From JAPWJZ01 sp966211335 (lineage in GTDB: Bacteria; Pseudomonadota; Alphaproteobacteria; Micavibrionales; UBA2020): a stretch of 64,000 nucleotides of DNA. The position numbers and the translations under genes are program-made. The stretch spans positions 806,001 to 870,000 of the forward strand of contig CBIHNF010000001.1 in NCBI GenBank assembly GCA_966211335.1, read 5' to 3'. This document shows positions 8,298 through 16,167 of this stretch, one piece after another; the first letter of the stretch is position 1, and each line of letters opens with the position of its first letter. The notes under the pieces are model-generated. The model saw only the letters and a program-made list of their open reading frames with translations. It had not been told where the DNA came from and did no database searches.

Positions 8298-8710
8298 TTA
8301 TCGGCATCGGCACCGACATCACCGCCATCCCCCGGATCGCCAAAATCCTTGAAGCGCGCGGCGAGCAATTTGTCAGCCGGTGTTTTTCCGCCGGCGAGCG
8401 CGCGAAGGTAGAAGGCTCCGCCAAGGGCAATGCGGCGCTATTGGCCGCCGGCTATGCCAAGCGCTGGGCCGCGAAAGAGGCCTGCGCCAAGGCGCTGGGC
8501 CTCGGCATCCGCGACGAAATTTTCCTCAAAGACATCGAAGTTTCCAATGATTCTCAAGGCAAACCGTCACTTAACCTCTCGGGCGGCGCCAAAGACCGTT
8601 TGACCGCCATAACGCCAAGGGGTATGACTTCTCATATACACGTCTCCTTGAGCGACGAGGCGGAAACCGCCCTCGCTTTCGTGGTGATCTCCGCAGACTT
8701 ACATATTTAA
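8294..8710 (+). CDS. acpS: Holo-[acyl-carrier-protein] synthase
   Basis: 138 residues, normal for AcpS. It transfers 4'-phosphopantetheine from CoA to the serine of acyl carrier protein, activating fatty-acid synthesis. Seen here: the opening MIIGIGTDI with the metal-binding Asp, FSAGERAKV (a variant of the FtxxE block), and AKRWAAKEACAKALGLG with the catalytic Glu. The C-terminal strand HIHVSLSDEAETALAFVV is typical. The ATG overlaps the DUF2062 stop. Confidence 0.95.
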   Translation: MIIGIGTDITAIPRIAKILEARGEQFVSRCFSAGERAKVEGSAKGNAALLAAGYAKRWAAKEACAKALGLGIRDEIFLKDIEVSNDSQGKPSLNLSGGAKDRLTAITPRGMTSHIHVSLSDEAETALAFVVISADLHI

Positions 8711-8726
8711 CCAAGGAATGAGCCGC

Positions 8727-9596
8727 ATGGCCGCCGACACCGAAGATAAAAGCAAAATCGCCGAAGACGCCGCCGCCGCCGACCCGCAGGACGCCGTGGT
8801 CTATGCGAAAGCCGTCGACAAAAAAGAAAAAGACGATGCGGTCGAGCTGATCAAGGCCATGGCGATTGCCGCGGTCATCGCCCTCGTCATCCGCTCCTTC
8901 CTGTTCGAGCCGTTCAACATTCCGTCCGGTTCCATGTTCCCGACGCTGCTGGTCGGCGACTACCTGTTCGTGCAGAAATGGACCTACGGCTACGGCATGT
9001 ATTCCTTCCCGATGGATGCCATCCCCTTTAAAGGCCGCCTGGCCGACAAGCCCGTGACCCGTGGCGATGTGGTGGTTTTCCGCCAGCCGAAAAAAGTCGG
9101 CATCGATTATATCAAGCGCATCATCGGCCTGCCCGGCGATAAAATTCAGGTGACCAAGGGTCGTCTTTATATCAACGGCACCATGGTCGAGCGCGAACCG
9201 CAGGGCACCGAAAGCTTCGAGGACGAAGGCCAGTTCCGCGTCTACACCAAATACCTTGAAACGCTGCCCAACGGCGTCAAGCATTACATCTATGAAATCG
9301 GCGACGACCAGCCGCTGGACGACACGCCGGTATATACCGTGCCGGAAAAAATGTACTTCGCCATGGGCGATAACCGCGACGCCTCCCTCGACAGCCGCGT
9401 GCAGTCGGAAGTCGGCTTTATTCCGGAAGACAATCTCATCGGCAAGGCCGCTGTCATCTTCTTCTCCGAAGGCGAAATGGCGGATTGTTCGCGTGACGGC
9501 ATCTTCGGCGCGCTGCGCTCCGTCGGCTGCCGCGTCGTCGAATGGCCGCAGGCGATCCGCTTCAGCCGCATCCTTCGCAACGTTTACAAGCTTTAA
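8727..9596 (+). CDS. lepB: Signal peptidase I
   Basis: 289 residues from the ATG at 8727. An ATG at 8718 sits flush against AAGGA, whereas 8727 has it nine bases upstream, so the second start is preferred. After a charged N-terminus comes one membrane helix (AMAIAAVIALVIRSFLF), then the S26 peptidase motifs: PSGSMFPTLLVGDYLFV with the catalytic Ser, DYIKRIIGLPGDKI with the catalytic Lys, and FAMGDNRDASLDSR. The enzyme cleaves signal peptides of exported proteins on the outer face of the inner membrane; this window encodes several likely substrates. The stop overlaps the rnc ATG (TAATG). Confidence 0.95.
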   Translation: MAADTEDKSKIAEDAAAADPQDAVVYAKAVDKKEKDDAVELIKAMAIAAVIALVIRSFLFEPFNIPSGSMFPTLLVGDYLFVQKWTYGYGMYSFPMDAIPFKGRLADKPVTRGDVVVFRQPKKVGIDYIKRIIGLPGDKIQVTKGRLYINGTMVEREPQGTESFEDEGQFRVYTKYLETLPNGVKHYIYEIGDDQPLDDTPVYTVPEKMYFAMGDNRDASLDSRVQSEVGFIPEDNLIGKAAVIFFSEGEMADCSRDGIFGALRSVGCRVVEWPQAIRFSRILRNVYKL

Positions 9597-10282
9597 TGAC
9601 GATAAGCCCGGATAAAGCAGAAATTTTCGAAGCCCGTATCGGCTATGCCTTCACCAGCCGCGAATTGCTGGACATGGCATTGACCCATGCCTCCGTGCCG
9701 AAGTTCAAGTATAACAACGAACGCCTTGAGTTTTTGGGCGACCGCGTCCTCGGCCTTGTCGTGGCGCAGATGCTGTATGAAGTTTTCCCCAAAGAAAAAG
9801 AAGGCGATCTTGCAAAACGCCTGACCGGCCTTGTGCAGCAGGCGGCGCTTGTCGCCGTCGCCAATGACCTTGCGCTCGGCACCTTTGTGCGCCTGTCGGC
9901 GGGGGAAGAAAAAGCCGGCGGCGTTACCAAGGACGCCATTATCGCGGATGCCATGGAGGCGCTGATCGGTGCCATCTACCTCGACTCCGGTTTTGAACCC
10001 GCCAAAAAATTTATCGAAGCGCGGTGGGAAAAGCTTCTTCACGCGCATAAATCGCCGCCGGAAGACCCCAAAACCCGCCTGCAGGAATGGGCGCAGCAAC
10101 GCGGCCTGCCGCTGCCGGAATATAAACTGCTGAGCCGCACGGGGTCCGACCACCAGCCCGTATTTGAAATTGAAGTGCATGTCGAAGGGCAGGGCACCGC
10201 CAAGGCGGTTGCCGCCAGCAAGCGCACCGCAGAAAAAGACGCAGCCGGCAAAATGCTGCTGATGATTGAAGGAACTCCTTAA
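9596..10282 (+). CDS. rnc: Ribonuclease III
   Basis: 228 residues starting at the ATG that overlaps the lepB stop; upstream in-frame codons lie inside lepB and are ignored. The RNase III domain shows NNERLEFLGDRVLGLVV (metal-binding Glu and Asp) and DAMEALIGAIYLDSGF (second catalytic cluster). The last 70 residues are a double-stranded RNA-binding domain (DPKTRLQEWAQQRGLPLPEYKL ... AVAASKRTAEKDAAGKML, given here in parts). It cleaves dsRNA, including rRNA precursors. The lepB-rnc-era order is conserved across proteobacteria. Confidence 0.95.
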   Translation: MTISPDKAEIFEARIGYAFTSRELLDMALTHASVPKFKYNNERLEFLGDRVLGLVVAQMLYEVFPKEKEGDLAKRLTGLVQQAALVAVANDLALGTFVRLSAGEEKAGGVTKDAIIADAMEALIGAIYLDSGFEPAKKFIEARWEKLLHAHKSPPEDPKTRLQEWAQQRGLPLPEYKLLSRTGSDHQPVFEIEVHVEGQGTAKAVAASKRTAEKDAAGKMLLMIEGTP

Positions 10283-11224
10283 ATGGCCGATGAAAAGAAA
10301 AAATCTTCGAAACCGAAAAAGCCGCCCGCCAAGCATAAATGCGGCTTCGTCGGCATCATCGGCGCGCCCAATGCGGGCAAATCGACGCTGATCAACCAGC
10401 TTGTCGGCGCAAAAGTTTCTATCGTCAGCCCCAAGGTGCAAACGACACGCGCGCGCGTGATGGGCATTGTGAACAAGGGCAAGACGCAGGTCGTGTTCAT
10501 CGATACCCCCGGCATTTTCGCGCCGAAGCGCCGGCTTGATAAAGCCATGGTCGCCGCCGCCTGGGCCGGCGCAAAAGACGCCGAAGCCGTGCTGCTGATG
10601 ATGGACATCGGCAAGGGCAAGATCAACGCGGAAACCCGCGATATTATCGACCGGTTGAAAGAAACCAAACGCACCGTTATCGGCGTCCTCAATAAGGTCG
10701 ATATGCTGAAGCGCGAGCGTCTGCTGGCGCTCGCCGCAGAAATTCACGCCGAAGGCTGCTTCAGCGACATCTACATGATCTCCGCCCTCAAGGGCGACGG
10801 CACGGTGAAACTGCTCGAAGACCTCGCCAAGAAAATGCCGGAAGGCCCCTGGATGTTCGAGGGCGACCAGATTACCGATATGCCCTCCCGCCTGCTCGCC
10901 GCCGAAATCACGCGCGAAAAAATCTTCCTGCAGCTGGGGGACGAACTGCCCTATTCCTCCACGGTTGAAACCGAACAGTGGGAAGAGTTTGACAACGGCA
11001 GCGTTAAAATTTCGCAGATCATCTACATCATGCGCGACAGCCAGAAGGCGATTGTGCTGGGGGCGAATGGCCAGCGCATCAAGAAAATCGGCGCGGCTTC
11101 CCGCAAAGAGCTTGAAGAGATTTTCGAGCGCCGCGTGCACTTGAGCCTCTTCGTCAAAGTCCGCGAAAAATGGGGCGATGACCCGGAACGCTATAAGGAC
11201 TGGGGCCTCGATTTTAATTCTTGA
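10283..11224 (+). CDS. era: GTPase Era
   Basis: 313 residues. After a Lys-rich extension of about 20 residues come the G motifs GAPNAGKST (G1), FIDTPGIF (G3) and LNKVDML (G4), and the Era-specific KH domain with IVLGANGQRIKKIG near residue 250. Era binds the 3' end of 16S rRNA and acts in 30S maturation at the membrane. It follows rnc with no gap. recO, which commonly comes next in related operons, is absent; an ankyrin gene follows after 50 bases instead. Confidence 0.95.
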   Translation: MADEKKKSSKPKKPPAKHKCGFVGIIGAPNAGKSTLINQLVGAKVSIVSPKVQTTRARVMGIVNKGKTQVVFIDTPGIFAPKRRLDKAMVAAAWAGAKDAEAVLLMMDIGKGKINAETRDIIDRLKETKRTVIGVLNKVDMLKRERLLALAAEIHAEGCFSDIYMISALKGDGTVKLLEDLAKKMPEGPWMFEGDQITDMPSRLLAAEITREKIFLQLGDELPYSSTVETEQWEEFDNGSVKISQIIYIMRDSQKAIVLGANGQRIKKIGAASRKELEEIFERRVHLSLFVKVREKWGDDPERYKDWGLDFNS

Positions 11225-11274
11225 CCCTGGGCCTGCGACTCCTGTATTGTCATAACCCGTAACAAGGGGTTTCA

Positions 11275-12042
11275 ATGGCGGGATTACTGAGGAAAATCAG
11301 CAGCATGGCAACGGAATTGATGGGCAAGCCCGTCAACCCCGATGATGGCCTGCGCAATGCTGTAGAGGCGGGCGACCTTGCCGCGGCCCAAAAATACATC
11401 CGCCTTGGCGCTGATGTATCGCCGAAATCCGAACCCGGCCGCATGGCGCCGCTCTACCTTGCCGTCATCAAAAATGACCTGCCCATGGTAAATATCCTGC
11501 TGACATTGGGTGCCAATGCGGACTGCGGTCTCGCCGGCGATCAGGAAGGCACGGGCCTGACCCAAGCCTGCAAACGCGGCTATGCCGATATTGCAAAAGC
11601 CCTGCTGGACCATGACGCCAGCATCAACCTGCGCGAATATTCCCGCACGCCGCTGCACGAAGCGATTAATAACGGCCATGATGTGATTGCACGCGAGCTC
11701 ATCTCCCGCGGCGCGGATATGACGATCTGCGACCGCAACGGGCATCCGCCGCTGCAAGCGGCCATGGTGAAGGGCAACAAGTCGCTTGTCCTCTCGATGA
11801 TTGAAAACGGCGTCGATGTCGAAAACGAAAACCAGGCGGGCCTTACCATGCGCGATCTCATTCGCGGCACGGACGGCTGGCAGGCAGCGGTCGAAGCCCT
11901 GAAGGTGCGCGATGAAAAGGCCGCCAAGGACAAGCAGGCCCAGCTGGATGCCGTTCAGGACCTTGCAGCAGGCATTGCCAGCATCGCCGTCCTCAAGCGC
12001 GATATCGTGCCGATGCGCACGGTGCAGTTCAAACGCGCCTGA
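11275..12042 (+). CDS. Ankyrin-repeat protein
   Basis: 255 residues with about five ankyrin repeats between residues 22 and 190, for example LRNAVEAGDLAAAQKYIRLG, YLAVIKNDLPMVNILLTLGA, RTPLHEAINNGHDVIARELI and HPPLQAAMVKGNKSLVLSMI (each a separate repeat). There is no signal peptide or membrane segment, so a cytoplasmic protein-binding role is likely. The C-terminus is helical and Lys/Ala-rich and does not carry the GYKIT module found in the ankyrin pair at 47.6-49.3 kb. ATG with AACAAGGGG upstream. Partners are unknown. Confidence 0.8.
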   Translation: MAGLLRKISSMATELMGKPVNPDDGLRNAVEAGDLAAAQKYIRLGADVSPKSEPGRMAPLYLAVIKNDLPMVNILLTLGANADCGLAGDQEGTGLTQACKRGYADIAKALLDHDASINLREYSRTPLHEAINNGHDVIARELISRGADMTICDRNGHPPLQAAMVKGNKSLVLSMIENGVDVENENQAGLTMRDLIRGTDGWQAAVEALKVRDEKAAKDKQAQLDAVQDLAAGIASIAVLKRDIVPMRTVQFKRA

Positions 12043-12103
12043 AAAACCGGGCTTCTGCGTCAAATCTGCCGTTTATTTTGAGCATTTAGAAGGTATTCAC
12101 CGC

Positions 12104-12131
12104 TTCAATTCACGCGAATCGGTGCTATATT
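12104..12131 (+). promoter_or_regulatory. Predicted gcrA promoter containing a GANTC methylation site
   Basis: TTCAAT at 12104-12109, a 16-base spacer and TATATT at 12126-12131. A GAATC site at 12116-12120 lies between the two hexamers, which is the arrangement known for promoters controlled by GcrA and CcrM methylation in Caulobacter. The hexamers are imperfect and the call rests on their position upstream of gcrA. Confidence 0.5.
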
Positions 12132-12177
12132 CATCTACGAAGACGCCCCTTTTATTATGTAATTTCGGGATTACCCT

Positions 12178-12816
12178 ATGAGCTGGACAGACGAACGCAT
12201 CGCGCTCCTCAAGAAAATGTGGAAAGAAGGCAAATCCGCCGCGGAGATCGCCAAGATCCTCGCCAAGGGTGTGACCCGCAACGCCGTCATCGGCAAGGCG
12301 CACCGCATGGGCCTGTCCGGCCGCCCGTCGCCGATCAAGAAACCCGCCGCTGCGCCGAAAAAAGAGAAAGAGGCTGCGGCGCCTGCGAAAAAAGAATCCG
12401 CGCGTGAAGCCGCGCCGGCTGCGCGCAAGGCCACACCCGCGCCTGCCGCAAAGCCGAGCCCGATGCTCGCCCGCGAAGCGGATGAGCTGAAGAAAATCGA
12501 AAAAGATGTCGTGCCGCTCGGCGGCGGCGTTTCGCTGCTGGAGCTCACCGAGCGCATGTGCAAATGGCCCATCGGCGACCCCCGCGATGATGACTTCACT
12601 TTCTGCGGCCGCGGCATCCGCGTTGGCACGCCCTATTGCCCGGAACATGCGGCCATGGCGTATCAATCGTCCAGCCGTTCGCGTCAGGCGCACCATACCC
12701 GTAACAATCCCGCTGCTGCAGCTGCCGCTGCCGCCGTTGTCGTGAATGACGACAAGGACGACGAAATTGAAGTCGAAGTCGAGGACGAGGATGAAGACGA
12801 CGAAGCCGCGGTGTAA
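12178..12816 (+). CDS. gcrA: GcrA cell-cycle regulator
   Basis: 212 residues. The first 45 residues are the GcrA DNA-binding helix-turn-helix (MSWTDERIALLKKMWKEG, AEIAKIL, RNAVIGKAHRMGL), close to family consensus. The second conserved block, LTERMCKWPIGDP ... FCGRG ... YCPEHAAMAY, is the sigma-70-contacting module. In alphaproteobacteria GcrA binds RNA polymerase holoenzyme and activates promoters bearing methylated GANTC. The Ala/Lys/Pro linker and the C-terminal tail (Ala/Val run followed by an Asp/Glu-only stretch) make this member longer than the Caulobacter protein of about 173 residues. The acidic tail is unusual. Confidence 0.93.
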   Translation: MSWTDERIALLKKMWKEGKSAAEIAKILAKGVTRNAVIGKAHRMGLSGRPSPIKKPAAAPKKEKEAAAPAKKESAREAAPAARKATPAPAAKPSPMLAREADELKKIEKDVVPLGGGVSLLELTERMCKWPIGDPRDDDFTFCGRGIRVGTPYCPEHAAMAYQSSSRSRQAHHTRNNPAAAAAAAAVVVNDDKDDEIEVEVEDEDEDDEAAV

Positions 12817-12844
12817 GAACCGGTTTTAAGGGTCGGGATAATTT

Positions 12845-13330
12845 ATGCTGACCTATAAAACCCGCTTTCCCGTCGCTCTTCGTCTCGGCCTTCTGCTCAT
12901 CAGCCTGTTTCCGCTCTGGGGTGCCTACGACCTGCTGTTCGGCGGCGTGCGCTGGAACAGCTATTTCAACTTTTTCTTCCTGTTCGTGCTGGTGATTGCG
13001 CTTGGCGCCTTTTCACTTTTTGCCGGGCTTGCCGCTGCCGCCATTTTCGGCATGGCGCAGAAAATCATCATTGACCCGAAGCAGGGCAAGGTCATCCGCA
13101 GCTGGCGCAATTTTTTGCCGCAGCTGCGCCGCGAGGAATATCCGTTTAATTACGTGCGAGATATCGAGGTGCTGACCCATGTCTGGTCAGAAGGGCCGGA
13201 CAGCTATTCCCTGCGGCTGCACTTAACATCCGGCGAGGATTTTCCGATCGTCGAAATGACCGACCGCAAGCTGGCGCATGCGGAAGCTGCGAAGATACGA
13301 GTAGCAGTGGGCTTGCCGGAAGTTAATTAA
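12845..13330 (+). CDS. Small membrane protein, function unknown
   Basis: 161 residues. Two hydrophobic segments, about residues 13-33 and 41-68, form a membrane hairpin. They are followed by a soluble beta-rich C-terminal half (KIIIDPKQGKVIRSW, DIEVLTHVWSEGPDSYSLRL) of the kind seen in bacterial PH-like membrane proteins. No named family was recognised. It begins 28 bases after gcrA and ends eight bases inside the convergent nfu gene's 3' end (stops overlap). Confidence 0.55.
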   Translation: MLTYKTRFPVALRLGLLLISLFPLWGAYDLLFGGVRWNSYFNFFFLFVLVIALGAFSLFAGLAAAAIFGMAQKIIIDPKQGKVIRSWRNFLPQLRREEYPFNYVRDIEVLTHVWSEGPDSYSLRLHLTSGEDFPIVEMTDRKLAHAEAAKIRVAVGLPEVN

Positions 13331-13886
13331 CCGCGCGGACTTCGTTCACTTCCGGAATGAAGTGCTTCAGCAGGTTTTCAATGCCGGACTTTAAGGTCGC
13401 CGTCGACGACGGGCAGCCGGCGCAGGCGCCGCGCATGGAAAGAAACACAACGCCTTCCTCGAAAGAATGGAAAACAATGTCGCCGCCATCCTGCGCCACC
13501 ACGGGGCGGATGCGGCTGTCGAGCAGTTCCTTGATCTGCTTCACGATCTCTGAATCATCCGAGGTGACGGAGGATGACGGCATAGCGGTATGCAGGTGCT
13601 CGTCCTTCATCACGGGGGCGCCGCTGGTGAACTGTTCCATGATGACGCCGAGGATAAGCGGCTTCATCGCGGGCCAGCTCATGTCTTCGACCTTTGTCAC
13701 GGTAATGAAATCGCTGCCGAGAAAGACGGCGGTGACGCCGTGGATGTGGAAGATTTTTTCGGCCAGCGGGGAGACATGCGCCTGTTCCGGCGAGGTGAAT
13801 TCCGCCGTGCCGCTCAGCATCACTTCGCAGCCGGGCAGAAATTTCAGGCTCTGCGGGTTGGGGGTCTGTTCGGTCTCGATAAACAT
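13323..13886 (-). CDS. Nfu-type iron-sulfur cluster scaffold/carrier
   Basis: 187 residues from the ATG at 13886, which gives the canonical N-terminus MFIETEQTPNPQSLKF; a longer frame would run into the upstream gene. The N-terminal Nfu domain spans about residues 1-90. The C-terminal NifU-like domain (IRPVVAQDGGDIVF, then GACAGCPSS) carries the CxxC that holds a [4Fe-4S] cluster. Alphaproteobacterial and mitochondrial NFU1 proteins share this layout and deliver clusters to apo-enzymes. The start lies one base after the stop of the reductase gene upstream, so the two are one operon and may be linked through electron supply to Fe-S proteins. Confidence 0.9.
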   Translation of the reverse strand: MFIETEQTPNPQSLKFLPGCEVMLSGTAEFTSPEQAHVSPLAEKIFHIHGVTAVFLGSDFITVTKVEDMSWPAMKPLILGVIMEQFTSGAPVMKDEHLHTAMPSSSVTSDDSEIVKQIKELLDSRIRPVVAQDGGDIVFHSFEEGVVFLSMRGACAGCPSSTATLKSGIENLLKHFIPEVNEVRAVN

Positions 13887-13887
13887 G

Positions 13888-14898
13888 TTACGGCACGCCT
13901 TTGGTTGTGGAATAGACAAAATGGAGCGCTTGCCCCGGAAAAACAAGGGGGTGGATGGCATGGCAGGCCTGCGCCGCCTCGGCAAAACCCGTCAGAATCA
14001 GCTTCAGCTTGCGATTATAGGTGGCAATGTCGCCGATGGCAAAGATGCCGGGAATATTGGTTTCACAGGTCGAGGGGTCGACAGGGATATGGTGCAGGTC
14101 AATATTGACGCCCCATTCCGCCACCGGCCCCAGCTGCGGCGTAATGCCGAAGAAGGGCAGCAGCACATCGGCCGCCAGCGCACGTTCCTTGCCGTCAAGG
14201 TCGGCGACGATGACTTCTTTCAATTGTCCGCCATCCCCGCGCAGGCCGTGCAGCTGGTAGGGAATGACCATCTCGGCCTTGCCTGTCGCTGCGATTTTCT
14301 GCAGCTTGTCGACCATCTCCGGCGCGGCGCGGAATTTGTCGCGGCGGTGGACGACGTAGACTTTTTTGGCAACTTCGGAAAGGGACACCGCCCAGTCCAC
14401 CGCGCTGTCCCCGCCGCCGGCAATCACGATGGTCTTATCGGCAAAATCTTTCCGCTGCTTGACCATGTAGAAAACGGATTTGCCTTCAAAAGCCGCAAGG
14501 TTGTCGAGCGGCGGACGGTTGGGGCCGAAGGCACCGGCACCCGCCGCAATCAAAATCGCCTTGCAGGCAATGGTGTTACCGGTACTGGTGGCCACCTCAA
14601 AACCCGTGGGCGTTTTCACAACGTCCTGCGCCTGCTGGTTCAAATGATAAACGGGGCCGAAAGGCTCCGCCTGTTCTTCCAGCCGCGCAATCAGCTCCCC
14701 CGCCGCGATGACAGGATAGCCGGGAATGTCGAAAATGGGTTTTTCGGGGTAGAGCGCCGTGCATTGCCCGCCCGCATGTTCGAGGCTGTCGATGACATGG
14801 CACTTCATTTTCAGCATGCCGCATTCGAACACGGCGAAAAGCCCCACGGGCCCTGCGCCGATAATCACGACATCTGTTGCAAATTTCGTCTCGGCCAT
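13888..14898 (-). CDS. Ferredoxin--NADP(+) reductase, thioredoxin-reductase-like type
   Basis: 336 residues. FAD-binding VVIIGAGPVGLFAVFECG, the hallmark GGQCTALYPEKPIFDIPGYP of TrxR-like ferredoxin reductases, NADP-binding IAGGGDSAVDWA and the C-terminal GIFAIGDIATY are all present. The redox CxxC of true thioredoxin reductase is absent, which separates it from TrxB. The enzyme passes electrons between NADPH and ferredoxin or flavodoxin. It precedes nfu by one base. Start ATG, transcribed divergently from tsaE with 46 bases between them. Confidence 0.88.
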   Translation of the reverse strand: MAETKFATDVVIIGAGPVGLFAVFECGMLKMKCHVIDSLEHAGGQCTALYPEKPIFDIPGYPVIAAGELIARLEEQAEPFGPVYHLNQQAQDVVKTPTGFEVATSTGNTIACKAILIAAGAGAFGPNRPPLDNLAAFEGKSVFYMVKQRKDFADKTIVIAGGGDSAVDWAVSLSEVAKKVYVVHRRDKFRAAPEMVDKLQKIAATGKAEMVIPYQLHGLRGDGGQLKEVIVADLDGKERALAADVLLPFFGITPQLGPVAEWGVNIDLHHIPVDPSTCETNIPGIFAIGDIATYNRKLKLILTGFAEAAQACHAIHPLVFPGQALHFVYSTTKGVP

Positions 14899-14944
14899 TG
14901 GGTTTTGCGCCTGAATGGTTTAAATTTGGTGGCCAAGTCTTACC

Positions 14945-15421
14945 ATGGGAATCGGGTTTATGCCACTCCGCAGCCTGCGCATTGAAAATGAAGAAGATAT
15001 GCGCGTGCTGGCCGTGCGCCTCGCGCCGCTATTGCAGCGCGGCGACGTGATCACGCTGGAGGGCGACATTGGCGCCGGCAAGACGACTTTCGCCCGCGCC
15101 CTCATCAACGCCCTGTCGGATACCGAGACCGAAGTGCCCAGCCCTACCTTTACCTTGGTCCAGACCTATGAGACAAAACCCGAAATCTGGCACTTTGACC
15201 TCTACCGGGTGGAGGAAGAATCCGAGATTCTGGAATTAGGCTGGGAAGAGGCGCTCCGGCAGGGTGTTTCCCTCATCGAATGGCCGGAAAGACTGGGTAC
15301 CCTTTTGCCCAAGGATCGGCTAGAAATAAGCATCGCGTTTTTACCGGATTCTGACAATGCCAGGGCGGTGACTTTCACCCCCTGCGGCAAATGGACAGGC
15401 CGCACAACAGGGGATTTTTAA
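14945..15421 (+). CDS. tsaE: tRNA threonylcarbamoyladenosine biosynthesis ATPase
   Basis: 158 residues. P-loop LEGDIGAGKTTFARALI, then VPSPTFTLVQTYE and HFDLYRVEEESEILELGWEE, all diagnostic for TsaE (YjeE). With TsaB, TsaC and TsaD it makes the t6A modification at position 37 of ANN-decoding tRNAs. Either the ATG at 14945 or the in-frame ATG at 14960 could initiate; neither has a strong Shine-Dalgarno. The stop overlaps the next ATG (TAATG). In many alphaproteobacteria the next gene would be the kinase gene amgK; here it is missing. Confidence 0.93.
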   Translation: MGIGFMPLRSLRIENEEDMRVLAVRLAPLLQRGDVITLEGDIGAGKTTFARALINALSDTETEVPSPTFTLVQTYETKPEIWHFDLYRVEEESEILELGWEEALRQGVSLIEWPERLGTLLPKDRLEISIAFLPDSDNARAVTFTPCGKWTGRTTGDF

Positions 15422-16161
15422 TGGCCACGACACCTAAAAAAGCCTTCGTCCTCGCCGCCGGCAAAGGGGAGCGCATGCGCCCCCTGACGGACAACTGCCC
15501 GAAACCTTTGCTCTACGTCGGCGGCCGCACCATGCTCGACCGCGCGCTGGATGCGCTGGAAGCGGCGGGCGTCGAAGAAGTCGTCGTCAACACCTGGTAC
15601 CTCGGCGACATGATCACGGAACATCTCAAAGACCGCACATCGCCCAAAATCACCTTTTCGCATGAAAAAGATTTGCTTGATACCGGCGGCGGCGTGAAGA
15701 ACGCGCTGCAGTTTTTCGGCGATGAACCTTTTTATGTCCTCAACGCCGATGTCATCTGGACGGATGGCGAAAACGGCTCGACCCTGCTCGACATGGCAAA
15801 AAACTGGGACGATGCAAAGATGGACCTGATGCTCCTGCTGCATTCGACCAAAGATTTGCCGGCCTATAACGGCAGCGGCGATTATTACCTGCCCGAAGGC
15901 AGCAACAAGCCGGTGTTTAAATCCCGCGCCGAGGAACCTGCGAATGTTATTTTCGCAGGCCCCCGCATCGTCCATCCCCGCCTGTTCAAGGATAGCAAGG
16001 ATGGCGCGTTTTCGTTTGTGGAGCTGTTCCACAAGGCGGAACGCGAAGGCCGTCTGGCCGGTCACCGCAACGAAGGCGACTGGCACCATGTCGGCACGCC
16101 GGAAGCGCTGGAGGCCACCAACCGCATCCTCGCCGCCAAACCCAAAAAACGCGCGCCCTGA
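15421..16161 (+). CDS. MurU-like sugar-phosphate nucleotidyltransferase
   Basis: 246 residues from the ATG overlapping the tsaE stop. The nucleotidyltransferase fold has FVLAAGKGERMRPLTDNCPKP (signature and nucleotide loop), HEKDLLDTGGGVKNAL and VLNADVIWTD (metal-binding Asp), and ends with the GDWHHVGTPEALEATN motif typical of the MurNAc-1-phosphate uridylyltransferase group. MurU turns MurNAc-1-P into UDP-MurNAc in cell-wall recycling. It usually works with AmgK, which is not beside it here. A mannose-1-phosphate guanylyltransferase-like activity cannot be excluded. Confidence 0.8.
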   Translation: MATTPKKAFVLAAGKGERMRPLTDNCPKPLLYVGGRTMLDRALDALEAAGVEEVVVNTWYLGDMITEHLKDRTSPKITFSHEKDLLDTGGGVKNALQFFGDEPFYVLNADVIWTDGENGSTLLDMAKNWDDAKMDLMLLLHSTKDLPAYNGSGDYYLPEGSNKPVFKSRAEEPANVIFAGPRIVHPRLFKDSKDGAFSFVELFHKAEREGRLAGHRNEGDWHHVGTPEALEATNRILAAKPKKRAP

Positions 16162-16167
16162 TATATC

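Noticed and set aside
9593..11275. 560-codon minus-strand frame opposite rnc and era
   Set aside because: It covers two well-supported genes and has no recognisable domain.
13357..14985. 542-codon open frame on the plus strand opposite nfu and the ferredoxin reductase
   Set aside because: The minus-strand genes carry complete family motifs; the plus frame has none.
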